This document shows positions 52,910 to 62,892 of a DNA stretch of 64,000 bases, one piece after another. The notes beneath the pieces are model-generated. The model saw nothing but the letters and a program-made list of their open reading frames with translations. It had not been told where the DNA came from and did not search any database. The position numbers and the translations under genes were made by a program. The stretch is from Balneolaceae bacterium. GTDB lineage: Bacteria > Bacteroidota > Rhodothermia > Balneolales > Balneolaceae. The stretch lies in assembly GCA_017640605.1 (NCBI GenBank), contig JAEPQH010000015.1:1-64000 (forward strand). The letters are read 5' to 3'. Numbering within the stretch: position 1 is the stretch's first letter; each line of letters begins with the position of its first letter.

Positions 52910-55900
52910 TTAAGCCGCATCCCCAATATCATCCATTTTAACCCCAACAAGTCGGCTCACCCCGGTTTCGGGCATGGTAACTCCGTACATCATTTCGGCT
53001 TTACTCATCGTCTTTTTGTTGTGCGTGATGATGATGAACTGCGTATCGTCGCTGAAGTTTTTAATCATTTTCGCAAAACGTTCGATGTTGGCATCATCCA
53101 ATGGAGCATCCACCTCATCCAGCACACAGAACGGAGATGGTTTTACCAGATAAATGGCAAAAAGAAGAGCAATAGCGGTGAGTGTTTTCTCGCCACCCGA
53201 AAGCTGCGAAATTCCGCTCGGACGTTTACCCCGTGGCTGCGCCTTAATTTCAATACGGGCTTCCAACGGATCTTCCACATCTTCTTCGATCAATAAATCG
53301 CAGTAATCATCCTCGAAAAAGAGGGTTTTGAATACTTTTTGGAAGTTCTCTCTTACTTTTTCAAAGGTTTCGTTAAATCGTTTGGTGGCCGTCTCGTTAA
53401 TTTCATCGATGGTGGCAAGTAGCTGTTCCTCGGCCTTGTTCAGGTCTGCAATTTGTTCTTCATAAAAATCGAGTCGCTCTTTCTCTTCTTTATACTGTTC
53501 AATGGCAAGAGGATTCACATCCCCAATGGAATTCAGTTTTTGTCGAAGCCAGCCTATTCGTTGTTTTACTTCTTCCGGCGTTTTTTCTTCCGGCATCTCC
53601 ACGCCTTCAATCTGCTTCATCAGGATGCCGTAAGTTTCCCAGATATGATCCGAAAGTCCCTGAATCTGCATCTCCATTTTTTCTTTGGCCATCGAAAGAT
53701 GATGCACGAGTTCCACATTTACATCTTTCTGATTACGAATTTCTTTGAGATTTTTCTCCAGTTCGTTAATCAAGCCGCGTTGTTTTGCGGCATCTTCTTC
53801 GGCTTTTTTCAGGGCTGCATCGGCATCGGCTTTTTTCTCTCTGTTTGTTGCCAATTCTGCTTCCAGTTCTTCGATATGTATCGAATATTCCTGAATATTC
53901 TTTTTTGACTGCCCGGTGAGTTTATTCCGATTCTCGATGCGAGCTTGAACACTGTCGATGCCCGTTTCGGCACGACGTACATCCCGCTCGTGATTATCTA
54001 CCTTGTTGCGTAAATCCTGATGGGTGAGCTGGGCGTCGTTGTATCGACTTTGAGCCAACGAGCGTTGTTCTTCAAGCTCTTCAAGCAACGTTTTTTTAGC
54101 CTGCTGTTTCTCGTCCAGTTCGGCTTTCTTTTTTTCTAATTCCTTTTGTTTTGGCAGGATGTCTTCCAACTCTTCCTGCGCACTGCCTTCGTTGTTTTTC
54201 AGATTATCTTTGCGATTCACCAGCTCGCTGATGTTCTTCTGATATACCTGCACCTTGGAACTTAAGCTGTGCTGCTGTTGCTCCAAACGTCGGACTTCCT
54301 GCTCTTTTTGCTTCAACTGAGCATTCATCGCTCCAACATCGATCGCTTTATGCTTTTCGATAATCTGATTCAGATACTCTGTAAGCTTATCAATTTCTTT
54401 AAGCGTAGCCGCTTTTTCTTTTTCAAGTCGGGTGATTTTATCCTTCAATCCAACCCGCATCCCTACATTCTTATTCTTGCTACCGCTCTTAAAGAATCGG
54501 GTTTTGGTGATTACTTCCCCATCATACGTAACCCCCATGGCGCTGCTCTTTCGCAATCCTTGATAGGCTTCTTCTACCGTATCAAAAACCAATACATTCC
54601 CCAGCAACAATTGCTTTAGCGCCGAATATTGGGGTTTCGATTTCACAAAATGAAACAGCGAACCATCTTTCACTTCATATTTGGCGGAAAGCTTATCTAA
54701 GGGGATGAAGGTCGCTTTACCTTTTCGATGTTTCTTTAAAATCTCAGCGGCCCGCTTTCCTTCTTCCAGCGTGGGCACAATGATATTATTAAGCGCGCCT
54801 CCAAGCAGCGATTCCAATGCAACGGCGTGCTTTTCATCGGTATCAAAAACCTCAGAAACGGTGAACATTTCTTTAAACTCGAAGCGGTGATTCTCCAGCA
54901 GATATTTCACCGAACTTGGAAAAGCTTCGTTCGAATTCGCCAAATCGTTCATCAAACGTACTTCATTCAGTAAACTCGAATGCTGACTGTGTAAGGTTCG
55001 AAGCTCGTCTTTAATTTCGTTTTGTTTGGCAGCGAACCCTTCTTTTTTGTCGCGGGCTTCATCCAATTCCTGTTCCAATTCATCGCGCTCGCCCACCAGC
55101 TTTTCTAGTGTCTTTTCGGTGGATTTCTGCTCCTGATTCAGATTATCAATCTCATCGTTCAAATCAACAATCTCGTTGTTGATGCGCTCCAGATCGCCCT
55201 CGGTATTCTCCAGTCGCGATTCAATTTTGATCTGCTTGGTTTGCAGCTGAGTGAGTTCATTATTGGCTTCCGAGAACTTCACTTCAATATCATACAGCTC
55301 GTTCCGCTCTTTATTATACTGCTGCTGAATCTGCGTGTATTTCTTTTTTGATTCCTCTAAGATGCGTTCTGAGCGATCAAGTTCGTTATCAAAGCCTTCC
55401 AGATTTTTGCGACTTGTACTCAATAAATCCATCAACTCTTTCAGGTCTTTTTCACCCTGGGTGATATCTTTTGAGTACTCGCCAATCACCTTTTTCTCGT
55501 TTTCGATCTTCTCTTTGGTGATACGGATATTCGTCTCGGCCTCTCGTATGGCATTATGTAACTGACTCACCAAACGTTGAGCATCTGCCTGATTTCTTTC
55601 CTTCTGAATCAGCTGACTTCGTGCCTTTTCGTCCTCGGCTTCCAGCTTTTCGGAGGTAACCGCAATCTCTTTCTTCTCTTTCTCCGCGTTTTTGATGCGT
55701 TCGCTTAGCGGAATCAATTCCTCTTCAATCTTATTCAGATCGTGCAGAGTAAGTGCTTTGTCGAGCGTTTCGAGTTCGTCTTTATACTTTTTCGCTTTCT
55801 CTGCTTTTTCAGCCTGAATTTCCAGCGATCGTGCTTTTTTACGAAGCTCAATCAATAAATCGTCTACTCGTTGTAAATCTTTACGAGTCTCATCCAGCTT

Positions 55901-56437
55901 TCGAAGGGTTTTCTTTCGCTGATCTTTATAACGGGTTACTCCGGCGGCTTCCTCAAATAAACGGCGGCGATCGTTATTCTTATCGTTCAGAATTTCCTCC
56001 ACCATTTTCAGCTCGATCACCGAATAGGCATCCGAGCCCATTCCGGTATCCATAAACAGCTCCATGATGTCTTTTAACCGACACGGAGTATTATTGATGA
56101 GATATTCTGAATCCCCCGAACGGAATAATCTACGAGTAATGGTAACCTCGCTGTATTCGATAGGGAGAATGCCTTTATCGTTTACAAAAGTGAGGGAAAC
56201 TTCTGCCATCCCCAACGCTTTCTTTTTGGCAGTGCCGTTAAAAATCACGTTGCTCATTGCAGAAGAACGTAGCAACGAAGGACGCTGCTCGCCAAGAACC
56301 CAGCGTAAAGCATCTACAATATTTGATTTACCACAGCCATTTGGACCTACGATGGATGTAATTCCACTATCGAAAGAAACTTTCGTTTTGTGGGCAAAAC
56401 TTTTAAACCCGTGTAGATTTAGCTCAGATATATACAA
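52910..56437 (-). CDS. smc: Chromosome segregation protein SMC
   Basis: SMC organises and condenses the chromosome as a ring-shaped ATPase. The 1175 residues show Walker A IVGPNGCGKSNIVDALRWVL near 28-47, long coiled coils, the central hinge (~510-650, FPSSVKYLLENHRFEFKEM to TKTRFFKSGSKN), the ABC signature ISQLSGGEKTLTAIALLF and Walker B PFCVLDEVDAPLDDAN near the C-terminus. The start is TTG: the conserved beginning YISELNLHGFKSFA fixes it although no ribosome site is visible. An imperfect inverted repeat precedes it. Confidence 0.98.
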   Translation of the reverse strand: MYISELNLHGFKSFAHKTKVSFDSGITSIVGPNGCGKSNIVDALRWVLGEQRPSLLRSSAMSNVIFNGTAKKKALGMAEVSLTFVNDKGILPIEYSEVTITRRLFRSGDSEYLINNTPCRLKDIMELFMDTGMGSDAYSVIELKMVEEILNDKNNDRRRLFEEAAGVTRYKDQRKKTLRKLDETRKDLQRVDDLLIELRKKARSLEIQAEKAEKAKKYKDELETLDKALTLHDLNKIEEELIPLSERIKNAEKEKKEIAVTSEKLEAEDEKARSQLIQKERNQADAQRLVSQLHNAIREAETNIRITKEKIENEKKVIGEYSKDITQGEKDLKELMDLLSTSRKNLEGFDNELDRSERILEESKKKYTQIQQQYNKERNELYDIEVKFSEANNELTQLQTKQIKIESRLENTEGDLERINNEIVDLNDEIDNLNQEQKSTEKTLEKLVGERDELEQELDEARDKKEGFAAKQNEIKDELRTLHSQHSSLLNEVRLMNDLANSNEAFPSSVKYLLENHRFEFKEMFTVSEVFDTDEKHAVALESLLGGALNNIIVPTLEEGKRAAEILKKHRKGKATFIPLDKLSAKYEVKDGSLFHFVKSKPQYSALKQLLLGNVLVFDTVEEAYQGLRKSSAMGVTYDGEVITKTRFFKSGSKNKNVGMRVGLKDKITRLEKEKAATLKEIDKLTEYLNQIIEKHKAIDVGAMNAQLKQKEQEVRRLEQQQHSLSSKVQVYQKNISELVNRKDNLKNNEGSAQEELEDILPKQKELEKKKAELDEKQQAKKTLLEELEEQRSLAQSRYNDAQLTHQDLRNKVDNHERDVRRAETGIDSVQARIENRNKLTGQSKKNIQEYSIHIEELEAELATNREKKADADAALKKAEEDAAKQRGLINELEKNLKEIRNQKDVNVELVHHLSMAKEKMEMQIQGLSDHIWETYGILMKQIEGVEMPEEKTPEEVKQRIGWLRQKLNSIGDVNPLAIEQYKEEKERLDFYEEQIADLNKAEEQLLATIDEINETATKRFNETFEKVRENFQKVFKTLFFEDDYCDLLIEEDVEDPLEARIEIKAQPRGKRPSGISQLSGGEKTLTAIALLFAIYLVKPSPFCVLDEVDAPLDDANIERFAKMIKNFSDDTQFIIITHNKKTMSKAEMMYGVTMPETGVSRLVGVKMDDIGDAA

Positions 56438-56457
56438 GGAGGCTTTGTGTAAATTTC

Positions 56458-56564
56458 AAATTCCAGTGATCAGTTTTCAAACAATGTCCAAGTTTCAATA
56501 ATCAATGCTTTTAACATTTCAGATAAAGTATTGTTCGAACCTTGGAATTTGAAAACTGGAATTT
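56458..56564. repeat. Imperfect intergenic inverted repeat between frr and smc
   Basis: The left segment (56458-56499: AAATTCCAGTGATCAGTTTT with CAAACAATGTCCAAG after it) is partly complementary to the right segment (56531-56564: CCTTGGAATTTGAAAACTGG), with a seven-base insertion in the left arm. It resembles the other composite repeats of this window. Confidence 0.6.
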
Positions 56565-56566
56565 AA

Positions 56567-57136
56567 TCAGACCGTCATGATTTCATCTTCTTTATGAGCG
56601 AGAAGATCATCTACGGTTTTGGTATGAGTATTTGTTACTTCCTGCACATTTTCTTCCGCTTCGTACTTAGAATCTTCGGGAAGTGAATGTTCGTCTACGG
56701 CTTTTTTGATTTGATCGTTGGCATCACGTCGTGCATTCCGGATTCCGATGCGAGCTTGTTCCGCTTTATCGCGCGCAACTTTTACCAGTTCTTTACGGCG
56801 CTCTTCGGTAAGAATTGGAAGTGGAATTCGAATAAAATCTCCATCATTCATGGGGTTTAATCCTAATCCGGCCGCCATAATTGCTTTTTCTATGTCCTGT
56901 AAGCTTGACTTATCGTACGGTGAAACCATCAACATTCGAGGTTCCGGAACCGAAATATTGGCGAGCTGCTGTAACGGAGTTTGCGATCCGTAGTATTCAA
57001 CTTTAACGCCGTCGATTAAAGCCGGACTCGCTTTACCGGTTCGGATGTGTGAAAATTCTTTTTTCAGAAACTGGATGGAGTCGTCCATCTTCATGTCTGC
57101 TTCGTCGATAATTTCTTGTAATTCTTCGCCAATCAT
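56567..57136 (-). CDS. frr: Ribosome recycling factor
   Basis: RRF splits the post-termination ribosome together with EF-G. The 189 residues match the family: KEFSHIRTGKASPALIDGVKVEYYG at the start, PLQQLANISVPEPRMLMVSPYD, GLGLNPMNDGDFIRIPLP and the helical ERRKELVKVARDKAEQARIGIRNARRD (motif spread over 110-145). In most genomes frr directly follows pyrH; here two other genes and repeats lie between. Confidence 0.97.
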   Translation of the reverse strand: MIGEELQEIIDEADMKMDDSIQFLKKEFSHIRTGKASPALIDGVKVEYYGSQTPLQQLANISVPEPRMLMVSPYDKSSLQDIEKAIMAAGLGLNPMNDGDFIRIPLPILTEERRKELVKVARDKAEQARIGIRNARRDANDQIKKAVDEHSLPEDSKYEAEENVQEVTNTHTKTVDDLLAHKEDEIMTV

Positions 57137-57341
57137 GGGTACTCGGTTTGATTAAAAGATCAGTATTCGCCTTTTTTGCAATGGCGTGAAGTTACTAAAA
57201 GTGCACATTAATTCTTAATGAAATAGCCCCTTCCAATCTTGCTAAATCATTTACTCAACACAATATAATTCACCTTTCTCCGGTTTTGGGTTGAGTATTT
57301 CGGCCAAGGCTGATAGCTTGATCAAAAATTAACAATCGCAC

Positions 57342-58355
57342 ATGCATACTTTCTCGAACAGCACGCTATTTCTGTGTTTCTTTTCAATACTAATCATTGG
57401 TTGCCAATCAAATAATACGAACAATCTCGAACCCTCCGGAATAACCGACATCACGGATGAAATTTTCACCAAAACCACCTCCGATTGTACTGAATATGCC
57501 GATAAGTACGCTTCACTAGTTACGGATATACAAAGAAATGCACGTTTTCAGGGTTCGGTTACCATTGTGACTTTCCTTGAGGATTGCACGATTTCGGTGA
57601 ACGGCATTCCAAATCACGATTTTAACGACGAGAGCGCAAATTTTGCGAATCAGGTGGATGATATAAATCGAACGTTTACTATTACTCGAACTCCTGAAAT
57701 AGCGGCTGAGCCAACTGCGCTAAGTCAGCAATATTTTGATGCGGTAATGTTGAACGGAGTGGTAGTGGATATGCTTTCAGCAGGATGTTACCGACCAAAC
57801 GGCGCGCAAGCAGATAAAGACGGGAATGTTCCCATTGGTTGTACTCCTAACGATCTCTGGCTGGTGGATCCGTTGGGCAGCGATTCCAAATTCGGTGCCG
57901 ATGCAAATAACGCCCACACTCAACCCGATGGAACCTATCATTATCATGGAAATCCAATGGCTATGTTCGATGATGAACCCGGACCAAATGGTTCGCCGGT
58001 AATTGGTTTTGCTGCAGATGGATTCCCGATTTACGGCAGTTATTTTCTTGATCCACAAACCAACGAAGTACGAAAAGCAATTTCGGGGTACACGTTAAAA
58101 GAAGGCAACCGTCCCGGACCGGATGACAACAATCCGGGAGGAACCTACAACGGCTTATATGTGGATGATTACGAATTTACCAATGTCGGCGATTTGGATG
58201 AATGCAACGGCATGACGCTAAACGGGCAATATGGATATTATGTGACTGATTCCTATCCATGGATTATCGGTTGTCATACAGGAACGCCGGATCCATCCTT
58301 CCAAAAAGGGCAGGGGAAGTTTAAGGAAGTAGAAGCGTGGCATCATGCACATTAG
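57342..58355 (+). CDS. YHYH-domain lipoprotein
   Basis: A 337-residue exported lipoprotein (FFSILIIGC, lipid Cys about 21). The YHYH domain covers ~130-330, with NAHTQPDGTYHYHGNPMAMF at its centre, then VIGFAADGFPIYG and the ending IIGCHTGTPDPSF. YHYH proteins are secreted, likely metal- or redox-linked, with unknown function. The gene interrupts the usual pyrH-frr neighbourhood on the opposite strand. Confidence 0.88.
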   Translation: MHTFSNSTLFLCFFSILIIGCQSNNTNNLEPSGITDITDEIFTKTTSDCTEYADKYASLVTDIQRNARFQGSVTIVTFLEDCTISVNGIPNHDFNDESANFANQVDDINRTFTITRTPEIAAEPTALSQQYFDAVMLNGVVVDMLSAGCYRPNGAQADKDGNVPIGCTPNDLWLVDPLGSDSKFGADANNAHTQPDGTYHYHGNPMAMFDDEPGPNGSPVIGFAADGFPIYGSYFLDPQTNEVRKAISGYTLKEGNRPGPDDNNPGGTYNGLYVDDYEFTNVGDLDECNGMTLNGQYGYYVTDSYPWIIGCHTGTPDPSFQKGQGKFKEVEAWHHAH

Positions 58356-58818
58356 GAATTACGAATTAGGAATAAGCGAATGTTGAAATACGAATTGGGG
58401 GAGGAGTGGAACATCGAACAGTTGAACATTGAACAATCGAACTTTGAATAAAGAGTAGTTTGATTTCTGCCTGACTGCTTGAGTTCGTCTGACAGTTATC
58501 TAACATCTACAATTTCGAGTGGAACGAGAAATCTAATGTAGTTTTGAACCAAGCATGAATAGATTTCTCTCCCCCAACTGGCGGACCGAAATGATAAAAC
58601 CGATGTAATAAAAAAAATGACCTCACCCTGTCCCTCTCCTGCATCAGGTGAGGGGACTCATAAATTAAGCTCATCTTTGATTTACATTATTGGGTTTAAT
58701 TAAATTCGGTATCTACATGGGAGGTAGTTTTAATAAAAGGGCATCGACTGAGCTTTTTCACTCGATCCAATGCTCTGCGTTGGATCGGATTCTTCATTGG
58801 AATGGAATCAGCGCCATA
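58356..58818. repeat. Gene-free stretch with low-complexity composite repeats
   Basis: No convincing gene lies in this 463-bp stretch. It begins with near-repeats of ATTACGAATTAGGA (58357-58400) and a series of GAACA(T/A)-type words (58409-58450). It also has a GTGAGG/CCTCAC hairpin (CCTCACCCTG with CAGGTGAGG, 58621-58655). It looks like accumulated intergenic repeats. Confidence 0.6.
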
Positions 58819-58848
58819 AAAAAGCTCCGACGATGACCATCGGAGCCA
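58819..58848 (-). terminator. Rho-independent terminator
   Basis: The minus strand has GCTCCGATGGTCATCGTCGG closing to a near-perfect palindrome (GCTCCGA with TCGGAGC), followed by six T. It terminates the gene ending at 58883. Confidence 0.9.
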
Positions 58849-58882
58849 GAGGTAAAAGGCATCGATTGAATAATAAAAAGAT

Positions 58883-59380
58883 TTAAAATTGAACTCTATT
58901 AATTTCAATCCCATGAATCGCCCATTCAGTTTCGTCAGTTTTTTCGATGTAATGGAAAATTTCAAAATTATCATCAGCCCAAATAGAACTGTTCACATTT
59001 TTAGTTTCCTTTTGATCGTTTGACCCAAATTGTTGAATTAGTTCTGATCTAATATTCAAATAGTGCCCGTAATGAGTATCAAAATCATATTCTCCGTCAG
59101 CATCTAAAAATCGAATATTTACACTATCAAGAATTAATGAATTTGGTTCGGCATTTCTAACCAAATTTTTTCTAAAGGCATAAATGACGCTCACTTCCTT
59201 ATCAAAGTAGGTAGTATTAACAGTTAGGTGTTTAAACCTGCTATTTACGATAAGTGTGGGATCATCTTTTAAAAATTCATTGAGCTCTTCGTAAGAAATC
59301 TCCCAATCAATCTTAGGTAATTGTGCAGTGATTTTTGTTGAAGCAATAAAAAGGATACAGAGTATAAGCGACCGTGCCAT
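58883..59380 (-). CDS. Hypothetical exported protein
   Basis: The ATG at 59380 gives a signal peptide (SLILCILFIASTKITA, cleavage before QLPKI) and 165 residues; the open frame extends further into pyrH but has no signal there. The mature part is alpha/beta (WEISYEELNEFLKDDP, VIYAFRKNLVRN, HYGHYLNIRSELIQQFG). No family was recognised. It begins 10 bp after the pyrH stop and has its own terminator, so it is likely the last gene of the pyrH run. Confidence 0.7.
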   Translation of the reverse strand: MARSLILCILFIASTKITAQLPKIDWEISYEELNEFLKDDPTLIVNSRFKHLTVNTTYFDKEVSVIYAFRKNLVRNAEPNSLILDSVNIRFLDADGEYDFDTHYGHYLNIRSELIQQFGSNDQKETKNVNSSIWADDNFEIFHYIEKTDETEWAIHGIEINRVQF

Positions 59381-59390
59381 CACAAATTGA

Positions 59391-60110
59391 TTACTCCCAA
59401 ACCACCGTAGTCCCCAAATCTTCCCCATCACAAACTACTTTTTTAAGAGCGCCTTTATCATTCATGTTGAACACAATGATGGGCGTTTCGTTTTCGCGAC
59501 AGAGTGTAAAGGCGGTTAAATCCATCACAGAAAGTCGGCGCTTGAGTACTTCGTCGCCGGTGATTACATCAAACTTAGTGGCATCAGGATTTTTTTCAGG
59601 ATCGGCATCGTAGATACCATCTACACGGGTTCCTTTTAAGATTACATCTGCTTCCACTTCAATAGCGCGAAGAGCTCCGGCTGTATCGGTGGTGAAATAA
59701 GGGTTTCCGGTACCGGCGCCAAAAATCACAACTCGGCCTTTTTCTAAATGACGAACTGCACGTCTACGAATATATGGTTCCGCAATGGCTTCCATCCGAA
59801 TGGCTGAAAGGAGGCGGGTTTTTACATCCTGACGTTCGAGTGCATCTTGCAATGCCATCGCATTAATCATGGTAGCAAGCATTCCCATGTAATCGCCTTG
59901 CACGCGATCCATGCCTTCGGTAGCACCTTTTACGCCACGAAAGATATTTCCACCACCAATTACGATAGAAACTTCAACGCCCTCACGTTGTACTGCTTTA
60001 ATTTCATCGGCATAGCGGGTAAGAATATCCCCGTCGATGCCATGTCCTTGCTCGCCCAAAAGAGCTTCGCCACTTAATTTTAGAAGAATGCGTTTGTATT
60101 TGTTTGCCAC
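59391..60110 (-). CDS. pyrH: Uridylate kinase
   Basis: UMP kinase makes UDP from UMP with ATP. The 239 residues follow the family: [20 protein letters not shown] at the start, [15 protein letters not shown] near 47-62, [21 protein letters not shown] (partial motif near 125-145), and the nucleotide-binding [14 protein letters not shown]. The gene follows tsf across a terminator, so it can be transcribed separately. Confidence 0.97.
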   Translation of the reverse strand: MANKYKRILLKLSGEALLGEQGHGIDGDILTRYADEIKAVQREGVEVSIVIGGGNIFRGVKGATEGMDRVQGDYMGMLATMINAMALQDALERQDVKTRLLSAIRMEAIAEPYIRRRAVRHLEKGRVVIFGAGTGNPYFTTDTAGALRAIEVEADVILKGTRVDGIYDADPEKNPDATKFDVITGDEVLKRRLSVMDLTAFTLCRENETPIIVFNMNDKGALKKVVCDGEDLGTTVVWE

Positions 60111-60140
60111 GATGTTTGTTGATTCAGAAAATTATAGATC

Positions 60141-60174
60141 AAAAAAAAGGCTGTCCCGAAATTCGAGACAGCCT
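60141..60174 (-). terminator. Rho-independent terminator after tsf
   Basis: AGGCTGTCTCGAATTTCGGG with the matching ACAGCC end forms a strong stem on the minus strand, followed by eight T, just after the tsf stop at 60193. Confidence 0.93.
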
Positions 60175-60192
60175 AAGGTAATCAAAAATGAT

Positions 60193-61026
60193 TTAAGCCT
60201 CTTCACCTAATTGAATTCGGTGGAAGGCCGTTGCAAGAGGAGTGTTGTTTTGCTCTAAATATTGCTTAACGCTTACTCCATTGTCTTTTACAAACTTCTG
60301 ATTTAACAGAACGCGCTCTTCGTAGAAACGGCGAAGTTTACCTTTAGCTGCTTTCTCAGCGATTTCAGCAGGCTTTCCTTCGTTGATTAATTGCTCTTTC
60401 GCAATCTCAAGCTCTTTTTCTACAATAGAAGCGTCAACTTCGTCTTGAGTAACAGCGATTGGCTTCATAGCTGCTACTTGCATAGCAACGTCTTTAGCTA
60501 CTTCGTCGTTATCAACAGTACCGTCGAATTCAACCAATACCGCTAGCTGATTCCCGGGGTGGATGTAATCAACCAGTGATCCTTCAGTTTTAGCAAGTAC
60601 TACTTTGCTAATCTGAATTTTCTCACCGATAGTACCGGTCATATTTTGAAGATGCGTAGCGATAGTTTCGCCATCAACTTCAACATCCATTAAAGCTTCC
60701 GCACTTTCGATATCGTTATCGTAAGCAGCGTTTAAAAATTTATCCGCTTGTGCCTGGAAGTCATCGTTACGAGCTACGAAATCGGTTTCGCAGTTAATCT
60801 CGATGGCAACAGCTTTTTTAGCGTCGTCGCTGATGCGGGTTAGTACCAACCCTTCTTTTGCTTCACGGTCGGCACGTTTGTCAGCTACTTTTTGACCTTT
60901 TTTACGAAGGATTTCAACAGCTTTATCAAAATCACCTTCAGCTTCGGCGAGGGCTTTTTTACAGTCCATCATACCGGCGCCGGTCATGTCTCTTAATTTC
61001 TTTACGTCAGCAGCAGAAATGCTCAT
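60193..61026 (-). CDS. tsf: Elongation factor Ts
   Basis: EF-Ts regenerates EF-Tu-GTP by nucleotide exchange. The 277 residues have the N-terminal UBA-like domain with KKLRDMTGAGMMDCKKALAE, the core INCETDFVARNDDFQAQADKF and the end KQYLEQNNTPLATAFHRIQL. It is 27 bp downstream of rpsB on the same strand and ends at a terminator. This rpsB-tsf pair is standard. Confidence 0.98.
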   Translation of the reverse strand: MSISAADVKKLRDMTGAGMMDCKKALAEAEGDFDKAVEILRKKGQKVADKRADREAKEGLVLTRISDDAKKAVAIEINCETDFVARNDDFQAQADKFLNAAYDNDIESAEALMDVEVDGETIATHLQNMTGTIGEKIQISKVVLAKTEGSLVDYIHPGNQLAVLVEFDGTVDNDEVAKDVAMQVAAMKPIAVTQDEVDASIVEKELEIAKEQLINEGKPAEIAEKAAKGKLRRFYEERVLLNQKFVKDNGVSVKQYLEQNNTPLATAFHRIQLGEEA

Positions 61027-61053
61027 GTCTTTCTGATTTTAGTCGTTTATAAT

Positions 61054-61920
61054 TTATTCTTCTTCGTCAGATTTGTTGTCTTCGGTAGCTTCATCAGCAG
61101 GATCTAATTCAGGCTCTGCTTGTTTTTTTCGGCGCGAGCGTAATTTAGTTTTTGCTTCTGCTACTTCTTCGTCAGTAACGTCTTTAGCTTCAATAGCTGC
61201 AGCTTCCATTACTTCTTCTTCAGCGTGTGCTTCACGTTCTGCAGCACCTTCAATAATTGCATCTGCAACTTGAGAGGCTACTAATTGTATAGTTCTAGCT
61301 GAATCATCGTTACAAGGAATAATGAAATCCGGCACATCAGGATCGCTGTTGGTATCAACCATCGCGATAATTGGGATATGAAGCTTAATGGCTTCACTTA
61401 CTGCTAAGTGTTCTTTAATGATGTCTACCACAAAAATTGCACCGGGTAGGCGAGTCATGTTAGCAATACCACCTAAGGTGTCTTCCAGCTTTTGCTGCTC
61501 CCGGGTAAGCATTAACCCTTCTTTTTTAGTCAGCTCGGCCATGGTGCCGTCGGTTTTCATGCGCTCGATCTCTTCCATACGAGAGATGCTTTTACGAACG
61601 GTAGAAAAGTTCGTTAACATACCACCTAACCAACGGTGTGTTACAAAAGGCATTCCTGCGCGAACGGCTTCTGTTTTGATGATTTCGGTAGATTGCTTTT
61701 TAGTACCAACAAAAAGAATTGTTTTACCGGCACGTGAAAGATCCTGAATTTGATCAAGGGCTTCTTGTAGGTAATTACGAGTTTTCTTTAAGTCGATGAT
61801 GTGAATCCCGTTGCGCTGCATGAAGATAAATTCCTTCATTTTTGGATTCCAACGGCGGGTTAGGTGGCCAAAATGCGCACCCGATTTTAATAGTTCTTCT
61901 ATTGAAGCTGCTTTAGGCAT
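61054..61920 (-). CDS. rpsB: 30S ribosomal protein S2
   Basis: S2 binds 16S rRNA at the head-body junction. The 288 residues have the family start [50 protein letters not shown] and the signature [13 protein letters not shown] near 195-207. A C-terminal extension of about 55 residues is rich in Glu/Ala and Lys/Arg ([14 protein letters not shown] to [13 protein letters not shown]), longer than in E. coli but common in this group. A gene-free 129-bp leader precedes it. Confidence 0.98.
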   Translation of the reverse strand: MPKAASIEELLKSGAHFGHLTRRWNPKMKEFIFMQRNGIHIIDLKKTRNYLQEALDQIQDLSRAGKTILFVGTKKQSTEIIKTEAVRAGMPFVTHRWLGGMLTNFSTVRKSISRMEEIERMKTDGTMAELTKKEGLMLTREQQKLEDTLGGIANMTRLPGAIFVVDIIKEHLAVSEAIKLHIPIIAMVDTNSDPDVPDFIIPCNDDSARTIQLVASQVADAIIEGAAEREAHAEEEVMEAAAIEAKDVTDEEVAEAKTKLRSRRKKQAEPELDPADEATEDNKSDEEE

Positions 61921-62049
61921 ATTAGATATGTGTTAGGTTTGTCCTCTATGTGGGTCAGCCTCATCATCCAATCCCGACCTTAATATCGGAACACCAGGCG
62001 ATGAGTCGCCACATATGTGTGTTATTAAATTGTTTCGGTAGCGTAAATA
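61921..62049 (-). promoter_or_regulatory. Structured rpsB leader region
   Basis: Between rpsI and rpsB the minus-strand transcript can fold GGCGACTCATCGCC (61998-62011) and, next, CCGATATTAAGGTCGG (around 61976-61991). Such leaders often bind S2 to control rpsB-tsf. There is no known match I can claim, and a terminator for rpsI is an alternative for part of it. Confidence 0.4.
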
Positions 62050-62436
62050 TTAACGCTTGCTGAACTGGAACTTCTTACGAGCCTTAGGCTGACCTGGCTT
62101 CTTACGCTCAACCATACGGTCGTCACGAGTTAGAAGTCCGTGTTCTTTAAGAATACTGTGTGCATCAGTTTCTTCGCCATCAATAGCGCGGGCAAGAGCG
62201 TGCTGTACAGCACCTGCCTGACCTGATTTTCCACCACCACGTACAGTAACTTTAATGTCGTACTTACCTTCAGTTTCTGTTACTGAAAGCGGAAGTGAAG
62301 CGATGTTTTGAATCGCTTTAATTGGGAAGTATTCTTCAAACGGAGTGTTGTTGATAAGAATGTTACCAGAACCCGGCTTAATGTATAAGCGCGCAGTTGA
62401 GGTTTTTCTTCGTCCGATGTAATTAGCTTGTGCCAT
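62050..62436 (-). CDS. rpsI: 30S ribosomal protein S9
   Basis: S9 (128 residues) binds the 16S head; its C-terminal tail reaches the P-site tRNA. Signatures are YIGRRKTSTARLYIKPGSGN at the start, VRGGGKSGQAGAVQHALARA in the middle and KPGQPKARKKFQFSKR at the end. Twelve bases separate it from rplM, the conserved pair. Confidence 0.98.
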   Translation of the reverse strand: MAQANYIGRRKTSTARLYIKPGSGNILINNTPFEEYFPIKAIQNIASLPLSVTETEGKYDIKVTVRGGGKSGQAGAVQHALARAIDGEETDAHSILKEHGLLTRDDRMVERKKPGQPKARKKFQFSKR

Positions 62437-62448
62437 GTATAAAATCGA

Positions 62449-62892
62449 TTAAAGCTCGATGATTTCTGGGTTCTGAGCAGTTTGTTGATGAACCGGACCT
62501 GCGTAAACGCGCAAGTTGGTTAGCAATTTGCGTCCAAGTCTGTTTTTTGGAAGCATACCTTTAACGGCTTTCATTACTAAAGAAGTTGGGTCTTTTGCCA
62601 ACATATCTTCAGCACTGGTAAAGCGCTCACCACCTGGGTAAAAGGTGTGACGGAAGTACATTTTATCCGTCATTTTCTTACCGGTTAATTTTACTTTTTC
62701 TGCATTGATAACAATTACGTTATCGCCGGTATCCATGTGTGGAGTAAAAGTGGGCTTGGTTTTGCCTCTCAGGATAGATGCTACAACAGTACTCAAACGC
62801 CCTAAAGGAACGTCCTCGGCGTCAACTAGTACCCATTTTTTCTCAATGTCGCTGGGCTTAGCTGAGTATGTTTTAAAACTTAATGTATCCAC
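62449..62892 (-). CDS. rplM: 50S ribosomal protein L13
   Basis: L13 (147 residues) binds 23S rRNA early in assembly. It has [20 protein letters not shown] at the start, the family block [28 protein letters not shown] and the signature [20 protein letters not shown] near 110-130. It leads the rplM-rpsI-rpsB-tsf-pyrH block. Confidence 0.98.
   Translation of the reverse strand: MDTLSFKTYSAKPSDIEKKWVLVDAEDVPLGRLSTVVASILRGKTKPTFTPHMDTGDNVIVINAEKVKLTGKKMTDKMYFRHTFYPGGERFTSAEDMLAKDPTSLVMKAVKGMLPKNRLGRKLLTNLRVYAGPVHQQTAQNPEIIEL

Noticed and set aside
53453-53908. A 151-residue ORF on the plus strand inside smc
   Set aside because: It is antisense to the well-conserved smc coiled coil and is Phe/Leu-rich, as expected of a shadow frame.
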